A stretch of DNA of 56,323 bases from an uncultured Selenomonadaceae bacterium. GTDB lineage: Bacteria > Bacillota > Negativicutes > Selenomonadales > Selenomonadaceae. Under the pieces are notes generated by a model. The model made no database searches. It was given only the letters and a program-made list of their open reading frames with translations, and had not been told where the DNA came from. The translations under genes and the position numbers were made by a program. Positions within the stretch are counted from its first letter, which is position 1, and each line of letters begins with the position of its first letter. The stretch lies in NCBI GenBank assembly GCA_905234365.1, contig CAJOHI010000008.1, positions 1 to 56,323 of the forward strand, given 5' to 3'. Of the stretch, positions 16,032-25,528 are shown piece by piece.

Positions 16032-17741
16032 ATGCTAAAAACATTAAGCGTGACGAATTTTGCGTTGATTGAAAATGTAAATGTTGAATTTGACGAAGGT
16101 TTAAATATTTTGACAGGCGAAACCGGCGCCGGAAAGTCAATTTTGATTGATGCGCTCGGCGTTGTCTTAGGAAGTCGTGCAAGTGCTCAATATATCCGCA
16201 ACGGCTGCGAAGATTTAAAAGTTGAGGCGGTATTTTTGATTGATTCTGACGATAAGGTAAACAAAATTTTAACTGAACTTGAAATTGACAATCAAGACGA
16301 AACCTTAGTAATTACACGCAAAATCACGCGCAATGGCAAAAATTCAATCGTTGTAAACGGCTCTCATTTGACGCTTAACACCCTCAAAAAAATCGGAAAT
16401 GCTCTGATTGACATTCACGGACAAAACGAAAATCTTGCACTTCTCAAGGAAGATAGTCCTTATCGTTTGATTGACGATCTTTCTGACGAAATAAGAATCG
16501 CCTTGACAGATTATCAAAAACTTTATAAATTATGGATTGCACAAAAAAAGGCACTCGTTGAGAAGCAAAAATCTGATGTTGAGAATGAGCAGCGACTGGA
16601 TATGTTACGCTGGCAAGAAAATGAAATTTCCGAAGCAAACTTGCAAATTGGCGAAGATGAAGAACTTGAAAACGAGATTCGACGCCTGTCTAACGCTGAA
16701 AAAATTGCTCAAAATGTCGAGGAAGCCTGTATTTTACTTGATAATGATGATAATTTCAATACATTTACGGCACTTGCAAAAATAAGCAAAAATCTTGATG
16801 ATGTGGCGCGTTATGATAATTCACTTGACAGCGCACGCAAGATGTTGGAAGAAGCGACAATCATTCTGCACGAAGTCTATGGAGAAATTCGCAATTACGG
16901 CGATCAGTTTGAATATAATCCCGGAAAAATTGACGAACTGCAGGACAGATTGTCAGTTATTAATCGACTCAAAAAGAAGTACGGCGCAACGATTGAAGAA
17001 ATATTTTCACGTTACGAAAAAATTAAATCGGAACTTTCATCAATAGAAAATTTCGATTCAGACGTTGAAGCAATTCAGCAGCGAATAATTAAAGTTGAGG
17101 CGCAGGCTGAAAAACGCGCAGACACTTTGACAAAGGCACGGAAAAAGTCGGCAAAAAATTTATCGGCAGCAATCGAAAAAGAATTGCGACAACTCGGAAT
17201 GAAAAAGGCACAATTTATAATTAATGTTGATGCTACTGATACTTTGACACTCAACGGCAGCGATGAAGTTGACATTTTATTCAGCGCAAACGCCGGCGAA
17301 GAAGTGCAATCACTGTCAAAAGTTGCTTCCGGCGGCGAGTTGTCACGTGTTGCGCTTGCGATAAAGGCGATTAATGCGGGTCGTGATGATTCTGCCGCAA
17401 CAATGGTATTTGACGAGATTGATACCGGCTTAGGCGGTGTCACTGCCAATGCCGTCGCCGAATGTATAGCGAAAGTCGCAAAATATAAGCAAGTGCTTTG
17501 CATTACTCATTTGCCGCAAATTGCAAGTATGGCTGATATTCACATTTCGATTGATAAACAAGTCAATAATGAGCGAACTGTTACTGAGGTGTCCAGGCTT
17601 TCCGAATTTGACAGGCTCAAAGAGATCGCAAGAATGGCTTCAGGTGTCGATGCAACGCCGGCCTCAATGGAAAATGCAAGAGAAATGATTAACAGCGCTT
17701 TCAAAAAGAAACGTTTAATATCGTCTATGGTAAGTTATTAA
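16032..17741 (+). CDS. recN: DNA repair protein RecN
   Basis: RecN is an SMC-like ATPase that acts early at double-strand breaks. The product of 569 residues is the normal length. Walker A (GETGAGKSILIDAL) is near residue 30, the long middle region is coiled coil, and the C-terminal half carries the ABC signature KVASGGELSRVALAIK and Walker B (MVFDEIDTGLGG), then CITHLPQIASMADIH. The start is ATG 16032, directly after GAGGTGA; the preceding TTG at 16029 overlaps the spacing and is less likely. It probably continues into the NUDIX gene. Confidence 0.96.
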   Translation: MLKTLSVTNFALIENVNVEFDEGLNILTGETGAGKSILIDALGVVLGSRASAQYIRNGCEDLKVEAVFLIDSDDKVNKILTELEIDNQDETLVITRKITRNGKNSIVVNGSHLTLNTLKKIGNALIDIHGQNENLALLKEDSPYRLIDDLSDEIRIALTDYQKLYKLWIAQKKALVEKQKSDVENEQRLDMLRWQENEISEANLQIGEDEELENEIRRLSNAEKIAQNVEEACILLDNDDNFNTFTALAKISKNLDDVARYDNSLDSARKMLEEATIILHEVYGEIRNYGDQFEYNPGKIDELQDRLSVINRLKKKYGATIEEIFSRYEKIKSELSSIENFDSDVEAIQQRIIKVEAQAEKRADTLTKARKKSAKNLSAAIEKELRQLGMKKAQFIINVDATDTLTLNGSDEVDILFSANAGEEVQSLSKVASGGELSRVALAIKAINAGRDDSAATMVFDEIDTGLGGVTANAVAECIAKVAKYKQVLCITHLPQIASMADIHISIDKQVNNERTVTEVSRLSEFDRLKEIARMASGVDATPASMENAREMINSAFKKKRLISSMVSY

Positions 17742-17771
17742 ATTGTTGTGATTAATTTGGAGGTAATTTTA

Positions 17772-18323
17772 ATGGACGAAAATTTGATTGAAAAGAAAAT
17801 TTCCAGCGAAGATGTTTTTGACGGTGTACTTTTGCACGTCAAGAAGGATATTGTTAAGCTGCCGAACGGTCACACGGCGCCGCGTGAATGGATTAAACAT
17901 CCGGGTGCCTCTGCCGTCGTTCCAATTTTTCCGAATGGCGACATCATTTTAGTTAAACAATTTCGCTATCCGGTCGGCAAAGTGACTCTCGAAATTCCTG
18001 CCGGCAAACTCGATATCGAAGGTGAAGACCCAATTAAATGTGCTGAACGTGAACTTTCTGAGGAAACAGGCTACACCGCCGGAAAGATTTGGAAATTGAC
18101 GACGATTGCAACTACGGTAGGCTTTTCAAATGAGTGGATTCATCTTTACGCAGCACAGGATTTAAAATCCGGCAAGCAGCATCCTGACGAAGATGAATTT
18201 ATCAACTGTATAAAAGTTCCACTTAAAGAAGCGCTTAAAATGATTGATGAAGGCAAAATTTTTGACTCGAAGTCAATTATTGCAATTTTAATGCTTGCAA
18301 AAGAAGTTTATCATAATTCATAA
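17772..18323 (+). CDS. NUDIX hydrolase, ADP-ribose pyrophosphatase type
   Basis: It hydrolyses ADP-ribose or a related nucleoside-diphosphate sugar. The Nudix box is clear at about residues 78-100 (AERELSEETGYTAG is the second half). The first half, AGKLDIEGED, has one residue more than the canonical Gx5E spacing. FRYPVGKVTLEIPAGK before the box is typical of ADP-ribose pyrophosphatases. The start is set at ATG 17772 after GGAGGT; the longer frame from 17748 would cover the ribosome site. It lies 30 bases downstream of recN. Confidence 0.88.
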   Translation: MDENLIEKKISSEDVFDGVLLHVKKDIVKLPNGHTAPREWIKHPGASAVVPIFPNGDIILVKQFRYPVGKVTLEIPAGKLDIEGEDPIKCAERELSEETGYTAGKIWKLTTIATTVGFSNEWIHLYAAQDLKSGKQHPDEDEFINCIKVPLKEALKMIDEGKIFDSKSIIAILMLAKEVYHNS

Positions 18324-18343
18324 TAAAAAATCGAGGTGTTTTA

Positions 18344-18979
18344 ATGTTTGATGATTTTGGCGGCTTTTTAATGCAAATTGTAGCCGGATTGCCGGGATTA
18401 ATCATAGCTATGACGGTTCACGAATTTGCACATGCAGTAACGGCGGTTTATTTAGGTGATCCGACGCCGAAAATTCAAGGACGATTGACGCTTAATCCGG
18501 CAGCTCATATAGATCCGTTCGGTCTGTTAATGCTCTTTTTGGTCAGATTCGGCTGGGCAAAACCGGTTATGATAAATCCATATAATTTTAAAAATCCGCG
18601 CCGCGATGACATTCTGGTATCACTTGCCGGACCTTTTTCAAATTTGGTGACGGCTTTTGTGACGCTTTTAATTATGGTGTTGCTCATAAAATTCGGCGTT
18701 CATATGACTTCCGGAATGAATATGGTCTTTTCATTGATTTTGATTTACAACATCAACTTTGCAATATTTAATATGATTCCAATTCCGCCGCTAGATGGTT
18801 CGCAAGTATTGAAACAATTATTGCCTTACGAATTGGCAAGACGTTATCACGAATTGGAGCGTTACAGCTTTTTAATATTGATAGTATTTTTAATGACGCC
18901 AATTCTCGGCAGCATACTGGTTCCAATGCAGCGAATGATTTTATCAATGTTTGAATCAATAATTACTTTGATATTCTAA
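18344..18979 (+). CDS. Site-2 protease family membrane metalloprotease (M50B-like)
   Basis: A 211-residue inner-membrane protein with about five hydrophobic segments. The zinc motif is HEFAH (residues about 26-30) and the second zinc ligand lies in NMIPIPPLDGS. This is the short SpoIVFB/YwhC-like form without PDZ domain. The family cleaves transmembrane substrates, but no substrate can be inferred from the neighbours. In many Firmicutes the gene sits directly before scpA, as here (3-base gap). The start ATG 18344 follows GAGGTG. Confidence 0.9.
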   Translation: MFDDFGGFLMQIVAGLPGLIIAMTVHEFAHAVTAVYLGDPTPKIQGRLTLNPAAHIDPFGLLMLFLVRFGWAKPVMINPYNFKNPRRDDILVSLAGPFSNLVTAFVTLLIMVLLIKFGVHMTSGMNMVFSLILIYNINFAIFNMIPIPPLDGSQVLKQLLPYELARRYHELERYSFLILIVFLMTPILGSILVPMQRMILSMFESIITLIF

Positions 18980-18982
18980 AAA

Positions 18983-19720
18983 ATGAGTCAGTTGCAAGTT
19001 ATGAACTATGAAATAAAATTGGCGGCTTTTGAAGGGCCGCTTGATTTATTGCTGCATTTAATTGAAAAGAACAAAATTGACATTTACGATATACCAATGG
19101 CGGAATTGACCAAACAATACATGGATTATATAGAGGAGCCGAAAAAATTTAACGTCGAAGTTGCAGCGGATTTTTTAGTAATGGCGGCGAAATTGATTTA
19201 TATAAAGTCGCGAACGATTTTACCGGCAAATAAATCTTCAACTGAAGCTGATAATAATGGCGTAGAGGATCCGCGTGAAGAATTAGTGCAGCGATTATTG
19301 GAGTATAAAAAATTTCAAAAGGTCAGCGAAGTTTTATCCTCAATGTTTGCGGCAGAAGAAAAATTTTTCAAAAGAGCACCGCTGCAATTATCACAAAAAG
19401 TATTGCCGCCGCAGGACTTATCACCACAAAAATTATTAAAAGCCTTAATTTCAGCAACGACAAGGGCAGACGATGTAAGTATTCCTGATGTCTTGGTATC
19501 AGCGGAACACTTCAGCGTTAAAGATAAAATGACAGCGATATTATCGCATCTTGAAAGCGGCGAGAAATTGAAACTGACTGACGTTTTAGAAACAAAAAAT
19601 ATCAACGAAATTGTCACGACATTTTTAGCGCTGCTTGAACTTGTTAAACGTCGCAAGGTGCAGGCGGAACAATTAATGCCATTTTCAGAGATATATATTA
19701 AAATGATTCAGCAAGGTTAA
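18983..19720 (+). CDS. scpA: Segregation and condensation protein A
   Basis: ScpA is the kleisin that links the SMC dimer for chromosome segregation. The product is 245 residues. The N-terminal signature is FEGPLDLLLHLIEKNKIDIYDIPMAELTKQY, and the C-terminal winged-helix part includes FLALLELVKRRKVQAEQ. The partner scpB usually follows directly; here an MgtC-family gene follows instead and scpB is not in the window. The ATG at 18983 has no clear ribosome site and is probably coupled to the upstream stop; ATG 19001 is an alternative. Confidence 0.94.
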   Translation: MSQLQVMNYEIKLAAFEGPLDLLLHLIEKNKIDIYDIPMAELTKQYMDYIEEPKKFNVEVAADFLVMAAKLIYIKSRTILPANKSSTEADNNGVEDPREELVQRLLEYKKFQKVSEVLSSMFAAEEKFFKRAPLQLSQKVLPPQDLSPQKLLKALISATTRADDVSIPDVLVSAEHFSVKDKMTAILSHLESGEKLKLTDVLETKNINEIVTTFLALLELVKRRKVQAEQLMPFSEIYIKMIQQG

Positions 19721-19737
19721 ATTGAGAGGTAATAAAA

Positions 19738-20412
19738 ATGTTGTCCGAATGGGAATTATTGTTAAGATTAACTTTGTCATGTATATTGGGCGGTGTGATT
19801 GGCTACGAAAGGCAGTCGCGTCGCAAGTCGGCAGGCTTGAGGACAAATGTTTTGGTATGCTTAGGCTCGTGTTTGATTATGGTTTTATCGGAGGCATTAT
19901 ATCTCAACGTTGAAGGTCGAACTAATGCAGATCCGGCAAGATTGGCGGCGCAGGTTGTCAGCGGTATAGGTTTTCTCGGTGCCGGCGCAATAATGAAGGA
20001 AGGCTTAACCGTCACCGGATTAACTACGGCGGCCTGTCTTTGGGTTGTTGCCGGTGTCGGTCTTGCTGTCGGTGCCGGCTATTATTCCGGCGCACTTTTC
20101 GCTACTGCTTTAGTCTTTGCCACTTTAGGCACATTGTCCAGAATTGACGAATGGGTTATGCACGAAAAAAATTTATCATTGATAATTCATACCGAAGATA
20201 AACCGGGACAGTTAATGCATATAAGTTCATGCCTTGACGATTTACAACTTAAAGTCAGAGGCGTAAAGGTTAAAGCTGACGAAGACGAATCACATGGCGC
20301 TGACCTTTTATATATTGAACTTGAGGTTTACAATCATCGCGGCATTAAAAATGTTATCGTCGTTGACGCAATAAAACGCATTGACGGTGTTATAAGTGTA
20401 AATGTTAATTGA
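19738..20412 (+). CDS. MgtC/SapB-family membrane protein with C-terminal ACT-like domain
   Basis: The first 130 residues hold four to five hydrophobic helices with family signatures GGVIGYERQSRRKSAGLRTN, VVSGIGFLGAGAI and TGLTTAACLWVVAGVGLAVG. A soluble C-terminal part of about 85 residues looks like an ACT-type regulatory domain (LSLIIHTEDKPGQL, then IKRIDGVISVNVN). MgtC proteins modulate F-type ATPase or survival in low magnesium in pathogens; the general role of the family is not settled. The start ATG 19738 follows GAGAGGT. It is the last gene of the recN-scpA run. Confidence 0.87.
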   Translation: MLSEWELLLRLTLSCILGGVIGYERQSRRKSAGLRTNVLVCLGSCLIMVLSEALYLNVEGRTNADPARLAAQVVSGIGFLGAGAIMKEGLTVTGLTTAACLWVVAGVGLAVGAGYYSGALFATALVFATLGTLSRIDEWVMHEKNLSLIIHTEDKPGQLMHISSCLDDLQLKVRGVKVKADEDESHGADLLYIELEVYNHRGIKNVIVVDAIKRIDGVISVNVN

Positions 20413-20491
20413 AAAGTTTGTAATTATTGCAGGAAAAAATGCAGTTTATCACGAATTAAAAAATTCAAATTAAATCAAGGCGTTTATTTGC

Positions 20492-20941
20492 ATGAAAAAA
20501 TTTAAATTTCAACTCGAAACATTATTAAAAGTTACACAGCGCAAAAAAGATGATGCGGAATTAAAATTTGCCGAAGTCTCGCGGCGACTTGAGCAAGAAC
20601 ATGACAAGCTACAAGTTTTGCTTAAAGAGATGAAACAAGGTCAAATTGAATATGCCGAACTTACAGGCGAAGGTAAAACCGTCACGATTGGCGTAATTAT
20701 GACTTATAATGGCTTTTTTAATTGGAAACGTCAGCAAATTGAGGATCAGCAAAAAGTCATTTTAAAAACTACGCAGGAAAAACAGCAGAAGTTAAAAAAA
20801 CTCATGGAGTTAATGACATATTTAAAAAGTATTGAACAGCTCAAAGAAAAGCGTTTACGTGAATACAATGAAGAACTGCTATTTGAGGAACAAAAAATGC
20901 TCGACGAAATTGGTTTACAATTATATGTCAGAGGCAGTTAA
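20492..20941 (+). CDS. fliJ: Flagellar export protein FliJ
   Basis: A 149-residue, Lys/Glu/Gln-rich, almost fully helical coiled-coil protein starting MKKFKFQLETLLKVTQRKKDDAE, the typical FliJ N-terminus. FliJ is the central stalk and general chaperone of the flagellar type III export ATPase FliI. No fliI is upstream here (an MgtC-family gene is), but the two downstream genes are flagellum-linked. The start ATG 20492 has only a weak AAGG-type ribosome site. Confidence 0.82.
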   Translation: MKKFKFQLETLLKVTQRKKDDAELKFAEVSRRLEQEHDKLQVLLKEMKQGQIEYAELTGEGKTVTIGVIMTYNGFFNWKRQQIEDQQKVILKTTQEKQQKLKKLMELMTYLKSIEQLKEKRLREYNEELLFEEQKMLDEIGLQLYVRGS

Positions 20942-20992
20942 TTGACATTCGTAATGATTAGTTAAACTCATTATGATTAGAAAGGCGATGAT

Positions 20993-21886
20993 TTGGTGAT
21001 ACAGGCGATAAGTGCCGTTGAAGGTTTTGGACGTATTCAGCGAATTGACGGCGTAGACAGAGTACGACAACGCATTTCTGAAATTGAAAACAAATTTGGA
21101 ATCGGCAACATTGGCGGCGAAGATTTTCAAAGTATCCTTAACAAGGAACTTGAAAAGACAAGCAAACTGAATTTTAAGCCGGTTGAAAAGAATGATGAAA
21201 CCATAAAAATGGAAGAAATTCAAAATGCCGCTAAGACTGACAAAACTAAAGAAGTTGACGAAATTGAAACATTTACTGCAGCAGAAGATGACAAAAAATC
21301 GTCTAAATCAACTTCAGAAAAATCAAGCAAAGCTGTTGAACCTAAAGTAGAAATATCTTTTCCAGGTGAAGAAGCATTGCCTGACGCGATGAACAAGGCT
21401 ATAAATCCGTTTGCGGCGGTTGCCTCAAAACCAGCAACACCTTCAGAAAGAGTTGACGAAGAAGAAATTGAGGAGCCAACTTACGACACAAAGAGATTGT
21501 CAGCAACTTCAAGTGGTTTAAGTACCGAAGACATGATAGAGGCAGCGGCGGAAAAGTATGACGTTGATTCTCGACTTGTTAAGGCTATCGCCATTGCTGA
21601 ATCAAACATGAATCAAGATGATATTTCTGATGCAGGTGCGATCGGCGTCATGCAGCTTATGCCGGAAACTGCACGCGGTTTAGGTGTTGATCCTTATGAT
21701 GAACAACAAAATATTGAAGGCGGCGCAAAATATATAAGGCAAATGCTGGATACTTTCAACGGAAATGTCAGAAAAGCTGTCGCGGCTTACAACGCAGGTC
21801 CAGGTGCAGTTCAAAGATATGGCGGCATACCACCTTACGGCGAAACTCAACATTACGTTGGTCGCGTAATGGATTTGTACAGATAA
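20993..21886 (+). CDS. Lytic transglycosylase (SLT domain) in flagellar cluster
   Basis: The C-terminal 110 residues form a Slt/MltC-type lysozyme-like domain that cleaves peptidoglycan glycan strands: the catalytic Glu lies in AIAIAESNMNQDDISDAGA, with GVMQLMPETARGLGV and VAAYNAGPGAVQRYGG typical of family 1. The first 170 residues are a charged, low-complexity Lys/Glu/Ser stretch without signal peptide, which suggests export by the flagellar type III apparatus. Location between fliJ and a motE-like gene supports a role in opening the cell wall for the flagellar rod. The start is TTG 20993 or GTG 20996, both near AAAGG. Confidence 0.82.
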   Translation: MVIQAISAVEGFGRIQRIDGVDRVRQRISEIENKFGIGNIGGEDFQSILNKELEKTSKLNFKPVEKNDETIKMEEIQNAAKTDKTKEVDEIETFTAAEDDKKSSKSTSEKSSKAVEPKVEISFPGEEALPDAMNKAINPFAAVASKPATPSERVDEEEIEEPTYDTKRLSATSSGLSTEDMIEAAAEKYDVDSRLVKAIAIAESNMNQDDISDAGAIGVMQLMPETARGLGVDPYDEQQNIEGGAKYIRQMLDTFNGNVRKAVAAYNAGPGAVQRYGGIPPYGETQHYVGRVMDLYR

Positions 21887-21932
21887 AATCGAATTAATTT
21901 GAGCAATAATTTTGTCGAAAAAGGTGGAGATT

Positions 21933-22604
21933 ATGGCCGAAAAGAAAAAAGGCGGTATTGGCGGTCTTTTTAGTAAGATTTTTAAGTTTCTCTTGTTTAT
22001 ATTGTTGCTGCTTATTTTAGCAGTAGGAGGATTTGCAGCCGGCGTTTACTTTCAACTGATTGACAGTGAACAGACTCAACAGGTGAACGAAATTCTTAAA
22101 TTGTGGAAACTGCCGGTAGTTGGTGAATATTTTGAAAAGCCGGAAGGATACGTTGAGGAAGAAGAAGAACCGGAGCCGGAAGATACCGAAACAAAAGTAG
22201 AGACTGTCAGCAATACCAATTTAAAAGACGGCAATCAAACGGCAATGGCGATGAAAAAGGACGAATCGAAGAAGTCAAAAGAGGTCAAATTATCGCAAAA
22301 AGATATTGAGCGAATTACTCAAGAACGTGAAGCCGCCGAAAAGAAACGTGTATCAAAATTGGCAAGAATTTATACCAACATGAAGGCAGAAGAAGCTGCT
22401 GAGGCATTAGGTTACGTCGATGCAGATACAGCGGTGTTGATTCTGCAGAAAATGGACGAAGACGCAGCCGGAAAAATACTTGCAAAAATGGATCCGGGAT
22501 TGGCAGCACAAATAACTCAAATGCTCTTTGAAGGCACTCAACGACGTGTAGTTTTACCTGGTGAAAGACAACAAAATCAGCAAGAACAAGGCGAGGAGCA
22601 ATAA
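21933..22604 (+). CDS. MotE-like flagellar protein (MgtE N-terminal domain)
   Basis: Layout: short basic start, one membrane helix (about residues 15-38), an acidic linker (EEEEEPEPED), a basic/coiled part, then an MgtE_N-type helical domain (ARIYTNMKAEEAAEAL, VLILQKMDEDAAGKILAKMDP). This matches the MotE/YlxF family, reported as a chaperone for the stator protein MotC or as a flagellar accessory factor. Start at ATG 21933 after GGTGGAGA; the frame opens earlier at 21912 but that start covers the ribosome site. In related genomes fliK follows; here a terminator ends the cluster. Confidence 0.78.
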   Translation: MAEKKKGGIGGLFSKIFKFLLFILLLLILAVGGFAAGVYFQLIDSEQTQQVNEILKLWKLPVVGEYFEKPEGYVEEEEEPEPEDTETKVETVSNTNLKDGNQTAMAMKKDESKKSKEVKLSQKDIERITQEREAAEKKRVSKLARIYTNMKAEEAAEALGYVDADTAVLILQKMDEDAAGKILAKMDPGLAAQITQMLFEGTQRRVVLPGERQQNQQEQGEEQ

Positions 22605-22617
22605 TTAATAAATTGAC

Positions 22618-22649
22618 AAGCGATTGATTTTTAAGATCAGTCGTTTTTT
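22618..22649 (+). terminator. Terminator of the flagellar gene run
   Basis: CGATTGAT (22621-22628) pairs with ATCAGTCG (22636-22643, one G-U pair), followed by six T (22644-22649). Confidence 0.75.
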
Positions 22650-22673
22650 GTTGCTTGGATTTTTAATGAGTGA

Positions 22674-22702
22674 TTGACAAATTTTCTGTTCGCTATTAAA
22701 AT
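22674..22702 (+). promoter_or_regulatory. Promoter of the sulfation operon
   Basis: Consensus TTGACA (22674-22679), 17-base spacer, TAAAAT (22697-22702), 50 bases before the cysD ATG. The strength suggests constitutive expression. No operator or riboswitch structure was seen in the short leader. Confidence 0.65.
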
Positions 22703-22751
22703 TATTTTATTATGGTGTTTAACGAATTTTTTAATGGAGACGATATATGAC

Positions 22752-23663
22752 ATGTCAAACAAAGAACGAACTCATTTAGATGAACTTGAAGCTGAGTCGA
22801 TATACATAATGCGCGAAGTTGTTGCAGAATGTGAAAGACCGGTCATGCTTTATTCAATCGGCAAAGACAGTTCAGTAATGCTGCATTTGGCACTGAAGGC
22901 ATTTTATCCGGAAAAATTACCTTTTCCGCTGCTTCACATTGACACAACGTGGAAATTTCACGAAATGATTGAATTTCGCGACAGAATGGCAAAGGAAAAA
23001 GGATTTGAGCTTTTAGTTTACAGCAACGAAGAAGGATTAAAACAAGGAATCAATCCATTCGATCATGGCAGCGCTTATACGGATATAATGAAGACGCAGG
23101 CACTTAAACAAGCCTTGACGAAATACAATTTTACTGCGGCATTTGGTGGCGGTCGTCGAGATGAGGAAAAATCAAGAGCTAAAGAGAGAATTTTTTCATT
23201 CCGAAATGCACAACAAGCTTGGGACCCTAAAAATCAACGGCCGGAAATGTGGAAATTGTACAACACGCAAATAAATAAAGGCGAAAGTATTCGAGTATTT
23301 CCGCTTTCAAATTGGACCGAAAAAGATATTTGGCAATACATTGCACGTGAAAATATTGAGATCGTGCCGTTATATTTTGCTAAGGAACGTCCTGTTGTCT
23401 ATCGTGACGGCAATATCATAATGATTGATGATGATAGAATGAAAGAACGCTTAAAACCTGATGAAAAGATTGAAAATAAAATGGTGCGGTTTCGTACTTT
23501 AGGTTGTTACCCGTTGACCGGCGGCATTGAATCCACAGCGAATACTTTAGCAGAAATTGTTAAGGAAACTTTGGGCGCAGTTAATTCGGAACGTACCAGC
23601 AGAGTTATCGACCATGAAGCGGCAGGCAGTATGGAACGCCGCAAGAGAGAAGGTTATTTTTGA
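22752..23663 (+). CDS. cysD: Sulfate adenylyltransferase subunit 2 (CysD)
   Basis: CysD is the ATP-pyrophosphatase subunit that makes adenylylsulfate (APS) from sulfate and ATP, driven by the CysN GTPase. The product is 304 residues, as usual. The PP-loop variant SIGKDSSV is at residues 35-42. [29 protein letters not shown] and the C-terminal [21 protein letters not shown] are highly characteristic. The open frame begins at 22674, but ATG 22752 gives the family N-terminus and follows TGGAGA. It is the first gene of the operon and abuts cysNC by one base. Confidence 0.96.
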   Translation: MSNKERTHLDELEAESIYIMREVVAECERPVMLYSIGKDSSVMLHLALKAFYPEKLPFPLLHIDTTWKFHEMIEFRDRMAKEKGFELLVYSNEEGLKQGINPFDHGSAYTDIMKTQALKQALTKYNFTAAFGGGRRDEEKSRAKERIFSFRNAQQAWDPKNQRPEMWKLYNTQINKGESIRVFPLSNWTEKDIWQYIARENIEIVPLYFAKERPVVYRDGNIIMIDDDRMKERLKPDEKIENKMVRFRTLGCYPLTGGIESTANTLAEIVKETLGAVNSERTSRVIDHEAAGSMERRKREGYF

Positions 23664-23664
23664 T

Positions 23665-25494
23665 ATGAAAGGCTTATTAAAATTTATAACTTGCGGCAGT
23701 GTCGATGACGGCAAATCTACACTCATTGGTCACATGTTGTATGATGCAAAACTTTTATTTGCAGATCAAAGGCAAGCGCTGGAAATGGAAAGCAAGGTCG
23801 GCAGTCGTGACGGTAAGATTGATTATTCGCTTTTGTTGGACGGCTTAATGGCAGAGAGAGAGCAAGGCATAACCATTGACGTGGCTTATCGCTATTTTTC
23901 AACGGAGCGGCGCAGCTTCATTGTTGCCGATACGCCTGGACATGAGGAATATACACGCAATATGGCGGTTGGTGCTTCGTTTGCTGAATTGGCAGTTATT
24001 CTTTTGGACGTTACCAAAGGAATTTTGCCGCAAACTCGCCGCCATGCGTTAATTTGCACTTTAATGGGTATTCGTCATTTTGTCTTTGTAGTCAACAAGA
24101 TGGACATAATTCGCTACGATTTTAAAAAGTACGATAAGATCGAAAGAGAAATTCGTAAATTAGCGATAGATTTAAATTTGGATAATTTTAAGATTATTCC
24201 GGTTTCGGCTACAGAAGGCGATAACCTTACTATTAAGTCCGATAAAATGTCTTGGTACACCGGCGGAACGTTGCTGAATCATTTGGAGACCGTTGATGTT
24301 TCTGAGGCAGTAAGTGATGTTGATTTTGTCCTGCCGATTCAGCGCGTTTGCAGACCAAATCAAAACTTTAGAGGCTTTCAAGGCGAAATTGCCGACGGTA
24401 AAATTTCTGTCGGTGATGAGGTGACTGTACTGCCAAATCATGAAAATGCCGTTGTAAAATCAATATTCGTGACTGATGAAAAGGTCAGCAATGCCGAAAA
24501 AGGTCAGCCGGTGACAATTTGTTTAGATCGTGAAATTGACGTATCAAGAGGCAGCGTAATTACTAAAGATACCGAACTTAAAGTCAGCGGTTTAATTACT
24601 GCGTCAATTCTTTGGATGGACGACGAAAATTTAGTTGCAGGTAAAAATTTCTTCTTTAAACTCGGTACAAAAAAGACGACTGCAACGGTTATGCGAATCA
24701 AATATAAGCTGAATATTTATACCGGCGAACAACTTGCCGCCTCAACACTTTCAAAAAATGAACTTGCCTGTTGTGATATTGCGCTTGCTGATAAAATCGT
24801 CTGCGATAATTTTAAGCGCCAAAAAGAGTTAGGCAGCTTTATTTTGATAGACAGAGTAACGCACATGACGGCAGCTTGTGGAACTGTAAAACATTCGCTG
24901 CGTCGTTCGGATAATATCTTTTGGCAAAAAACGGATATTTCTCGTGAGATTCGCGCAAAGTCATTAGGACAAAACCCTAAAACTATTTGGTTCACCGGAT
25001 TAAGTGGTGCCGGCAAGTCAACTTTGGCGAATGCCGTTGAAAAAGTTTTAAACCTGCAAGGCAAACATACAATGTTACTTGACGGCGACAACGTTCGCAT
25101 GGGTTTAAACAGCAATCTCGGTTTTGAGGAACAAGACCGTATTGAAAACATTCGCCGAATTGCTGAAGTCTCCAAACTGATGAATGATGCCGGATTGATT
25201 GTCTTAACTTCGTTTATTTCGCCTTATCGTGCTGACAGAGAGAGAGCCAGACAAATTGTCGGTACTGATGATTTTGTTGAAATCTACGTAAATACGCCGC
25301 TTGAAGTTTGCGAGCAACGTGATGTTAAAGGTCTCTACAAAAAAGCTCGCAACGGCAAAATTCCAAATTTTACCGGAATATCGAGTCCTTACGAGGAGCC
25401 GAAAAATCCTGAAATTACAGTTGACACGAGCAAATCTTCACTTGAAGAAAGCGTTGAGTATATAATCAATGAATTAAAAAAATTCCTCATTTAA
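23665..25494 (+). CDS. cysNC: Fused sulfate adenylyltransferase GTPase / APS kinase (CysN-CysC)
   Basis: The protein makes APS with CysD and then phosphorylates it to PAPS, the universal sulfate donor. Residues 1-430 are the EF-Tu-like CysN part: P-loop GSVDDGKST (11-19), DTPGHEEYTRNMA near residue 90, NKMD. Residues 435-609 are the CysC kinase: FTGLSGAGKST (443-453), DGDNVRMGLNSNLGF, FISPYRADRERAR, and the lid segment VKGLYKKARNGKIPNFTGI. The start is ATG 23665, one base after the cysD stop; the longer frame from 23557 lies inside cysD. No PAPS reductase follows, so the likely use of PAPS is by the two sulfotransferases downstream. Confidence 0.96.
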   Translation: MKGLLKFITCGSVDDGKSTLIGHMLYDAKLLFADQRQALEMESKVGSRDGKIDYSLLLDGLMAEREQGITIDVAYRYFSTERRSFIVADTPGHEEYTRNMAVGASFAELAVILLDVTKGILPQTRRHALICTLMGIRHFVFVVNKMDIIRYDFKKYDKIEREIRKLAIDLNLDNFKIIPVSATEGDNLTIKSDKMSWYTGGTLLNHLETVDVSEAVSDVDFVLPIQRVCRPNQNFRGFQGEIADGKISVGDEVTVLPNHENAVVKSIFVTDEKVSNAEKGQPVTICLDREIDVSRGSVITKDTELKVSGLITASILWMDDENLVAGKNFFFKLGTKKTTATVMRIKYKLNIYTGEQLAASTLSKNELACCDIALADKIVCDNFKRQKELGSFILIDRVTHMTAACGTVKHSLRRSDNIFWQKTDISREIRAKSLGQNPKTIWFTGLSGAGKSTLANAVEKVLNLQGKHTMLLDGDNVRMGLNSNLGFEEQDRIENIRRIAEVSKLMNDAGLIVLTSFISPYRADRERARQIVGTDDFVEIYVNTPLEVCEQRDVKGLYKKARNGKIPNFTGISSPYEEPKNPEITVDTSKSSLEESVEYIINELKKFLI

Positions 25495-25528
25495 ATTTTA
25501 ATTGTTAGAGAGTGAAGTGATAAATTTT

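Noticed and set aside
22674..23663. Operon as an assimilatory cysteine pathway
   Set aside because: No PAPS reductase or sulfite reductase; sulfotransferases and CysQ fit sulfation better.
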